A stretch of 5,696 nucleotides of DNA from Deltaproteobacteria bacterium. GTDB lineage: Bacteria; Desulfobacterota; UBA8473. The stretch's first letter is position 1, and every line of letters begins with the position of its first letter. Of this stretch, positions 1-4,487 are shown in pieces. Where the stretch lies: contig JAUXHQ010000144.1 of assembly GCA_030621455.1 (NCBI GenBank), positions 1-5,696 on the forward strand. Direction: 5' to 3'. A program made the translations under genes and the position numbers. The notes beneath the pieces are model-generated. The model did no database searches. It was not told the DNA's origin and saw only the letters and a list, made by a program, of their open reading frames with translations.

Positions 1-1051
1 TGGGCAGCAGTCCCAGGAGCATCTTGATAAAGGTGGTTTTCCCTGCCCCGTTGGCGCCGAGCAGACCCAGGATTTCACCCCGGTCCAGTCGCATATCAAT
101 GTTGTCATTGGCAACAAACCTCCCAAACCGTTTGGTCAGTCCCCTGGCTTCCATTATTGTTTCAGGGATTGTTTCGCCCACTTCTTTGCGTACAATCGAA
201 ATATCAGGTATTGTGCCCCGTTTCTTGAGAAAGTTGACAAAGAAGAGCGCTTCCAGGGTAGGCTCTTTCGGTTTGATCGCTAACGGGTTGAGGGAATATG
301 TATATCCGTGAATGGTAATGGTTTGCTCCTCAAGTTCCGGCGCAGCCTGGTAGGTAAAGGGCCGCATGCCTTCAATCAACTCTTCAGCTTTCCCCTGGGC
401 AATTATCTCACCATCTTCAAATAGGAGCACCCTGTTCATCTTTGCAGCTTCAGCCATGTAAGCGGTGCTGACTATGCAAAGTGTTTGTTCCTCAGCCACA
501 ATCTGTCTCAAAATACCCCACAGTTCCAACCTGCTCATGGGGTCCACACCTGTAGTCGGTTCATCCAAGATCAGGAGCCTGGGGCGGTGGAGGAGGGTGC
601 AGATAAGTGCCAATTTTTGCATCATTCCGCCGCTCAAATTGCCGGCCAGACGCTTTACAAATTGTGACAGGCCCGCCATATGTAACAATCGCTCTTCATA
701 CGTCTTAAATTCCCTGTCTTTTTTTACGCCCCGAATATCCGCAAAGAAATCCAGGTGTTCCCTCACACTCAATGTTTCATATAATATCAAGCCGAGTCCC
801 TGCGGCATAAACCCAATATGACGTTTAAGCCTTTCCGCTTCTTTGGGAGAACGATAAGACTGATTTGAAAATACTATCTCTCCGTCAAACCTTATGACAC
901 CGGCAATTGTGTGCATTAAAGAGCTTTTCCCCGCACCATCCGCACCGATAAACCCTATGATTTCCCCTTGATTTGCCTCAAAGCTGATCGGTTTGAGCGC
1001 TATTTTTTTCTTATAAGAAACGGTGACTTTATTTACCTGTAAATAATTCAC
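1..1051 (-). CDS. Tandem-NBD ABC efflux ATPase, YbhF/YhiH (RbbA)-like, partial
   Basis: This is a cytoplasmic ATPase that would power an ABC-2 type exporter together with the adaptor encoded just upstream. I translated 350 codons from GTG 1051 to the left edge without a stop. NBD1 has Walker A GADGAGKSS (residues 36-44), a Q-loop at MPQG (Q84), signature LSGGM (139-143) and Walker B LLILDEP (D163, E164). Its switch region reads STAYMAEA, so Ala197 replaces the usual histidine. A linker of about 90 residues follows. NBD2 then begins near residue 308 (MEARGLTKRFG) and shows Walker A GANGAGKTT (332-340) before the sequence is cut off. Two ATPase domains in one chain plus a neighbouring HlyD gene are the hallmark of YbhF/YhiH systems. 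The start is the only usable one: no other start codon lies in frame between the upstream TGA and Walker A. No clear Shine-Dalgarno precedes it, so coupling to the upstream gene is likely. The substrate is unknown. Confidence 0.93.
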   Translation of the reverse strand, partial: MNYLQVNKVTVSYKKKIALKPISFEANQGEIIGFIGADGAGKSSLMHTIAGVIRFDGEIVFSNQSYRSPKEAERLKRHIGFMPQGLGLILYETLSVREHLDFFADIRGVKKDREFKTYEERLLHMAGLSQFVKRLAGNLSGGMMQKLALICTLLHRPRLLILDEPTTGVDPMSRLELWGILRQIVAEEQTLCIVSTAYMAEAAKMNRVLLFEDGEIIAQGKAEELIEGMRPFTYQAAPELEEQTITIHGYTYSLNPLAIKPKEPTLEALFFVNFLKKRGTIPDISIVRKEVGETIPETIMEARGLTKRFGRFVANDNIDMRLDRGEILGLLGANGAGKTTFIKMLLGLLP

Positions 1052-1108
1052 TGGTCTTGTGTGACCCGTATGAAACGAGAAGGTTACTGGGGAACCCTTT
1101 CGGACAAC

Positions 1109-2260
1109 TCACAGGTCTCCAAGGATTTCGGAACTTGCGGGCAACCCTTTGCCGTCAATTGTAATTGCGCCGACGGCAGGTATCCCTAGTTTCAGACGAT
1201 AATCCGGCGTAACCGGTTTCAAATGAACCGCATACACCCTCTGGATTCGATCGCTCTTGACATTTACCTCTTTCGGTGTAAACTCCGCTCTTTGCGCTAT
1301 TCTCATCACCGTTGCATCTATCGCCATATCAGGATAGGCATCGAGGAAGATAACCGCTTTATCATTTAATTTGATCTTTCCGTTCTCAACAGTATCCACA
1401 AACATCTTCAAGTAAAGCTGATCAGGGTCTATCAACGTGGCCACCACCATTCCGGGAGCCAGCACCTCTCCGGTCCGCGCCACCTTTTCAATGACCACAC
1501 CGTTGACAGGGGCCCTGACAGTCAACTCTCTTATCGTTGCTCTCAGTTCCTCCTTGTTTGCTGCAAGCGAATCAGTCCGACTGCGGGCAGCCTCTATCTT
1601 TGCACTCAGCGCTTCGAGTCTCTTGAGTTGGGTTTGGGTAATTTTGACATCCGTTTTGGAGATTGCGACCTTCTGCTGAGCCTGTTTCAGTTTTTCCTTC
1701 AACGATTCGAGCTCTTTGGTATTACTATCCAGCTTGAGCTTTGCAAGTTCAAACGCATGCTTTTCAATGAGCTCCTTTTCGAAGAGTTCCCTTGTGCGGG
1801 CATAATCCTTTTCATCCTGTATAATCAGGAGCTTTAGATTGTCGATGGAACGGAGTAGCGATGCCTTTCCGGCAACGGCTATGTTTACACCTTTTCTTGC
1901 CTTTTCAATGGAAAGGGGAATTAATACACTGGCGATCTCATACTCTTTTTGCAAGGCTATAACGCTGTGCCGGGAGGATTGGAAGGTCCCTTCAATGCTT
2001 TTCAGTTTTGCTTCAAACTCATCACTACTGAGAATCGCTATAGTATCGTCTTTTTGAACACTTCGCCCCTCTTCGATCAAGATCGATCGAATGCGCCCGG
2101 CATATTTTGTATTTAAAGCAATTATGTCCCCATCCATCCTACCGGTGCCGGCTATGAGATTGGATGGGAGTTTTGAAGGGGAGAGCTTTTGATAAATAAA
2201 GAACCCGGCCAGCAACACCAGGAATGCTGCGACTATTCCAACTATATAGTTTTTCACCAC
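1109..2260 (-). CDS. HlyD-family membrane fusion protein (periplasmic adaptor), YbhG/YhiI-like
   Basis: This periplasmic adaptor should bridge an inner-membrane ABC exporter to an outer-membrane channel. It is 383 aa long, typical for the family. One N-terminal membrane anchor spans about residues 5-23 (IVGIVAAFLVLLAGFFIY). The first lipoyl half covers about 42-78 (TKYAGRIRSILIEEG). A long, charged Lys/Glu/Leu-rich helical hairpin follows at about 80-246. The second lipoyl half is about 247-276 (TVRAPVNGVVIEKV), and a beta-barrel region carries AEFTPKEVNVKSDRIQRVYAV (325-345), a stretch typical of YbhG-type adaptors. The gene starts with two adjacent GTG codons. AAAGGAG lies 3 nt before the first (2260) and 6 nt before the second (2257), so the second may be the true start, which shortens the protein by one residue. 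It is the first gene of the operon. Its TGA lies 57 nt before the ATPase start, in the same frame. Cargo cannot be inferred; drug or metabolite efflux is the usual role of relatives. Confidence 0.93.
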   Translation of the reverse strand: MVKNYIVGIVAAFLVLLAGFFIYQKLSPSKLPSNLIAGTGRMDGDIIALNTKYAGRIRSILIEEGRSVQKDDTIAILSSDEFEAKLKSIEGTFQSSRHSVIALQKEYEIASVLIPLSIEKARKGVNIAVAGKASLLRSIDNLKLLIIQDEKDYARTRELFEKELIEKHAFELAKLKLDSNTKELESLKEKLKQAQQKVAISKTDVKITQTQLKRLEALSAKIEAARSRTDSLAANKEELRATIRELTVRAPVNGVVIEKVARTGEVLAPGMVVATLIDPDQLYLKMFVDTVENGKIKLNDKAVIFLDAYPDMAIDATVMRIAQRAEFTPKEVNVKSDRIQRVYAVHLKPVTPDYRLKLGIPAVGAITIDGKGLPASSEILGDL

Positions 2261-2263
2261 TAA

Positions 2264-2270
2264 CTCCTTT
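2264..2270 (-). promoter_or_regulatory. Ribosome binding site of the adaptor gene
   Basis: On the minus strand the sequence reads AAAGGAG-TTA-GTG-GTG. The strong Shine-Dalgarno sits 3 nt from the first GTG and 6 nt from the second. The usual spacing optimum favours the second GTG (2257) as initiation codon. Confidence 0.8.
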
Positions 2271-2298
2271 GGTGGGCTTGTTTCTATGTGCGGCCATT

Positions 2299-2340
2299 AT
2301 GTATTACATTAGCTGAAAAGGATGCGGTTACGCGACATCC
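2299..2340. promoter_or_regulatory. Two small palindromes in the operon leader, possible operator or leader hairpin
   Basis: A perfect odd palindrome ATGTATTACAT lies at 2299-2309. An imperfect inverted repeat lies at 2320-2340: GGATG-CG pairs with CG-CATCC around a 6-nt loop, with one unpaired A. The second element falls at about +5 to +25 from the predicted transcription start, a common repressor-operator position, and could equally form a leader hairpin. No regulator gene is visible in the window, so the operator reading is inference. Confidence 0.3.
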
Positions 2341-2351
2341 TACAAAAAGAG

Positions 2352-2379
2352 GTTATACTCAATTCGCAGATACAGTCAA
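2352..2379 (-). promoter_or_regulatory. Sigma70-like promoter of the adaptor-ATPase operon
   Basis: On the minus strand, TTGACT (2379-2374) is followed by a 16-nt spacer and TATAAC (2357-2352). Each hexamer matches the consensus at five of six positions. Transcription would start near 2345, giving a leader of about 85 nt before the adaptor start. It is correctly oriented, and I saw no better match in the spacer between the adaptor gene and the transposase remnant. It was found by eye, without a scored matrix. Confidence 0.6.
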
Positions 2380-2555
2380 TAAGAAAATGGCACTCCCGGG
2401 TTCCATGACAAGACAGAGAGAGGTCTTACCCGGCAAGAGGAGGGGACATAGACAGCCCCGGATTGTATTGCAGGAAAATGGCATCGGCTTTGATTATACT
2501 CAGCAGCAAGGGGAAAAGGGCAAGAAGTCCCCCACAGATAAAGAGAAGGGTATTG
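2380..2555. other. Spacer between operon promoter and transposase remnant, no gene supported
   Basis: The only sizeable frame here is a 93-codon plus-strand one (GTG 2288 to 2569). It has no Shine-Dalgarno and a biased composition, and it overlaps the promoter and the end of the transposase remnant, so I do not call it. A small inverted repeat AAGAC/GTCTT (2410-2414 and 2423-2427, 8-nt loop) is present without a T-run. The left end of the original insertion sequence should lie just left of the transposase stop at 2556, but I cannot recognise a terminal inverted repeat. Confidence 0.4.
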
Positions 2556-2843
2556 TTAATTTAGTGTAGCCGAAAGTCCATCATTCCATTTGAACATTAA
2601 AAGCATTACGGAATACTGAAGCATTTTTTTGCTTTTACTTTAGCATTTAGTCTTCCTACTCAGTCTTGCAAAAAAGTGACGAAACAAACTATTGTAGCCT
2701 TCAACTGTATACGTTTCTACCTTCGATTGTATGTGTTTGTTGTTTGGAACGAAATGCTCATAAGGTTTCCAGAAATCTGTCATCGCTTGTTCGATTTCTT
2801 TGTCTTGGAGGGAGTCCCACAATTTGCAGGTTGTAGCTCTTTA
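2556..2843 (-). pseudogene. IS1-family transposase remnant (C-terminal part, interrupted)
   Basis: Only the end of an IS1-type DDE transposase remains. The conceptual product contains CKLWDSL, MTDFWKPYEHFVP, ETYTVEGYNSLFRHF and ARLSRKTKC. This block matches the catalytic-domain C-terminus of IS1 transposases, where TDFW and the N-SLFRH...RRKTKCYSKS stretch are characteristic. At 2642-2640 a TAA replaces the tyrosine codon expected after KTKC. The same frame then continues with SKSKKMLQYSVMLLMFKWN and about eight more residues to a second TAA (2558-2556), a normal family C-terminus. To the right, the frame is closed by TAA at 2843-2841, and no upstream transposase sequence is recognisable. About 95 codons survive of a protein usually near 230 aa. 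The element is dead unless complemented in trans. Confidence 0.82.
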
Positions 2844-3221
2844 GCGGAAGAAATTGGAAAAATTATTAATGATTAGCCTGGGTGTGTCTCAAAAATAGTT
2901 CATGTGGCAGATTTGATAAAACGTTACGATGCAAGATCCTTATAATGTGTGGAACGAAGTGTCCCAAACTTTTCTCCCTAAAGAGAAAGTCATTACACAA
3001 AAGTGGAAGACGATTACAGGCTTTTTTGTATTCTATCCTTATGGTGAGGTTCCTTCTGAGGGGTTAGATCCTTTAGAATATGATACAAAACAATGAGTTA
3101 CAGTAAATGAGCTTTCCTGTGGCACATCTTTTGCTACATATATCCTATGAAAGTCTAGAAAGACGACATTATTTTACTAACAAGCAGATTGGGAATATTC
3201 CTGATGAAAAGGCCAATTTCC
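2844..3221. other. Unassigned stretch between transposase remnant and riboswitch candidate
   Basis: I see no confident gene, RNA gene or repeat here. It is more AT-rich than its neighbours and has frequent stops in most frames. It may include eroded insertion-sequence DNA and should hold the promoter of the plus-strand riboswitch transcript, but I could not identify convincing -35 and -10 boxes. One short plus-strand frame is listed separately. Confidence 0.4.
2929..3096 (+). CDS. Possible short ORF or gene fragment, 55 aa, unknown
   Basis: I do not recognise this product. The frame runs from ATG 2929 to TGA 3096 and encodes 55 residues with ordinary amino acid composition, including NVWNEVSQTFLPKEK and GFFVFYPYGEVPSEG. 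No Shine-Dalgarno precedes the ATG. Just upstream the neighbouring frame reads VHVADLIKRYDARSL, so a frameshifted remnant of a longer gene is possible. It sits between two decayed features and could be chance. Confidence 0.2.
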   Translation: MQDPYNVWNEVSQTFLPKEKVITQKWKTITGFFVFYPYGEVPSEGLDPLEYDTKQ

Positions 3222-3336
3222 GACCCTGGCAGACCAGGATTGGAAGCGGAAAGCTGCGGGTCTCATCTGTTCTGAGTGACAGAACCGGATTTAGCTTCTG
3301 AGATAAGACAACAGTCGTGGGATAGCCGGGTTGCCA
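3222..3336 (+). ncRNA. GEMM-like (c-di-GMP-I class) riboswitch aptamer candidate
   Basis: Seen: GGCAGACC (3228-3235) can pair with the distal GGGTTGCC (3328-3335). Between them lie a short hairpin CCA-GGAT-TGG, then GCGGAAAGC (3246-3254), then TGCGGGTCTC, a variable stem region (GTTCT/AGAAC and GTCTC/GAGA-GAC pairings), and GTGGGATAGCCGGGTTGCC before the terminator. Known: the GEMM-I consensus has GGCAAACC, a hairpin, GACGCAAAGC, CGGG-C, a variable stem and GG-AGCCGGGTTGCC, and in deltaproteobacteria it commonly ends in a terminator. Inferred: this is a divergent c-di-GMP or cAMP-GMP aptamer whose closing helix competes with the terminator, making it an ON switch. Weak points are the very short first hairpin and GGAAAGC in place of GCAAAGC. 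The 3' match could also arise simply from the terminator arm. Confidence 0.5.
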
Positions 3337-3358
3337 TCATGGGCAACCCGGCTTTTTT
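3324..3358 (+). terminator. Intrinsic terminator, 11-bp perfect stem and T6
   Basis: GCCGGGTTGCC (3325-3335), loop ATCATG, GGCAACCCGGC (3342-3352), then six T (3353-3358). The stem is perfect and GC-rich. It lies 76 nt before the next start codon, so it is a leader terminator rather than the end of a gene. Its left arm is shared with the last strand of the riboswitch candidate, the arrangement expected of a transcriptional switch. Confidence 0.88.
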
Positions 3359-3420
3359 CGTTTCGGCAATAGAGACAGGAGCTTTCGGGTAGGTCGTTGG
3401 GTATTTCGTGTCTCGGATAC

Positions 3421-3428
3421 AAGGAGGG
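3421..3428 (+). promoter_or_regulatory. Strong ribosome binding site AAGGAGGG
   Basis: AAGGAGGG lies 6 nt before ATG 3435. This near-perfect Shine-Dalgarno fixes the start of the short signal-peptide frame and argues that it was once a real, well-translated gene. Confidence 0.8.
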
Positions 3429-3434
3429 AAAACA

Positions 3435-3572
3435 ATGATCAGAAAAATCACGGCCCTACTTCTCTTTCTCTGGCTGACCTTTCCCTTGTAAATTTCCTCT
3501 GGGGCAGTCAATTCTTATCGGCGCTTTCCACCTTTCTCTCTACAAGAGGAAAACAAAAATCGGATATTTTAA
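3435..3572 (+). pseudogene. Truncated exported-protein gene: signal peptide interrupted by TAA
   Basis: From ATG 3435 the frame encodes MIRKITALLLFLWLTFPL (18 residues) and stops at TAA 3489-3491. The product has a positively charged N-terminus and a leucine-rich hydrophobic core, a textbook Sec signal peptide. The frame resumes after the stop as ISSGAVNSYRRFPPF and about eleven more residues to a second TAA (3570-3572). If the first TAA was CAA (Gln), SSGA would be a plausible cleavage site. The stretch NSYRRFPPF loosely recalls the mature start of PilY1-like proteins (NDYC..PPF), but this is too short to claim. A strong ribosome binding site and a probable riboswitch with terminator precede it. 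The remaining body is missing: the convergent surface gene ends only 5 bp beyond. It could instead be a short leader peptide. Confidence 0.55.
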
Positions 3573-3577
3573 AACTC

Positions 3578-4487
3578 TCATTCCTCTGTTTCAAGGTCGG
3601 TCACCCTATGCACATCATCGAGGTCCTTAGCATTATTGATAACTGTTGTGTCATTGTCGTTCTCAGCCTTTGAAATGTTAGGAAGGGTTTTCCCGACACC
3701 AGTGTGCAACTTACCGTCATTATCATCAACAACATCGGTTATGGTCAGTACATCCGTGTTAGGCATGTCCACTTTGGCATTGTTGGTATTGCTCAAGGTG
3801 AAAATGATTGTCTCATCCGCTTCCTTCGTGTCTTCACCTCCATCGTCCAAAATACTCGACTCTGATATGGTTGTAAGGAGTGAGCCGGTCAGGTCGTCCA
3901 CAGGTTCATCAGGTGATGGTGCATTAGCGGTAGGGACATCATCCATGTTATTATTTACGGAAAACGGATGATCGCATTCTCCCCAGGCCGAATGGTTTCC
4001 GGAAGTATCAACTGCCCTTGCGCGCACCCAGACTTCATCTGCATTGAGATTTCCGGGGAACCAGACCCCCGAGTCTTCACTGAGGGTATCAAAGGTAAAC
4101 CCCCAACCATCTGCCCCGTGCTAGTCCTTTGCGTCGTTGGCCGGATCATCCTGTTCACCTGCGGGTAGCGCATGCCAATCTACCTGGTCTAGTGAATATT
4201 GAAACTGAACGTAAGCGACGGAAACATTATCATTTGCAGTTGCTGACACAGGTACGTCACCAGAAAATGTGCCGTCCGGATACGGTTCTCTTATCCGGCA
4301 AGTGGGTGGGGTACCCTCTGAACCTTCTGAGACCACTACTTTGCAGCCACCCGTAAGGCAATAAATCCCAGGGGCCCTTATCGATATAGGGTTCCGTGGA
4401 GCAATGTAGTTATTCTACCCCCACTTGACTGATCGGACTTCGTCAGGAGTAGCGAGAGAAACCGTCTCTACTGGGATCCAAATACCC
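3578..4487 (-). pseudogene. Downstream, frame-shifted part of a surface protein: Ig-like module and acidic Calx-beta-like tail
   Basis: This is the continuation of the PKD/Ig-like protein to its right, in a different frame. Just after the G run it reads GIWIPVETVSLATPDEV, meets TAG at 4417-4415, continues NNYIAPRNPISIRAPG and GTPPTCRIREPYPDG, and meets TAG again at 4123-4121. It then runs HGADGWGFTFDT to VWVRARAVDTSGNHSAW and ends at TGA 3580-3578. An Ig-like domain, with the FSGDVPVSATANDNVSVAYV strand pattern, spans the second TAG. The last 125 or so residues are Asp/Glu/Asn-rich. They include DETIIFTLSNTNNAKV and DVLTITDVVDDND, resembling the C-terminal half of Calx-beta repeats, which bind calcium. 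No sorting signal (LPXTG, PEP-CTERM) is visible at the end. Continuity of domain sense across both TAG codons is the evidence that this is one broken gene rather than three small ones. Confidence 0.72.

Noticed and set aside
24..821. Plus-strand frames of 95, 118 and 60 codons
   Set aside because: They are antisense to the ATPase gene, whose minus-strand translation carries all expected ABC motifs in order.
1437..2057. Plus-strand frames of 80, 69 and 72 codons
   Set aside because: They are antisense shadows of the adaptor coiled-coil region.
2288..2569. 93-codon plus-strand frame
   Set aside because: It starts at GTG without a ribosome binding site, runs through the operon promoter and into the transposase remnant, and has low-information basic composition.
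2676..2876. 66-codon plus-strand frame
   Set aside because: It is antisense to the IS1-type transposase remnant, whose family motifs are on the minus strand.
3263..3511. 82-codon minus-strand frame
   Set aside because: It runs through the perfect terminator, the ribosome binding site and the riboswitch candidate in antisense, and shows no recognisable protein features.
3955..4173. 72-codon minus-strand frame
   Set aside because: It is out of frame with the Ig-like domain that continues across the TAG at 4123; its sequence has no domain sense.
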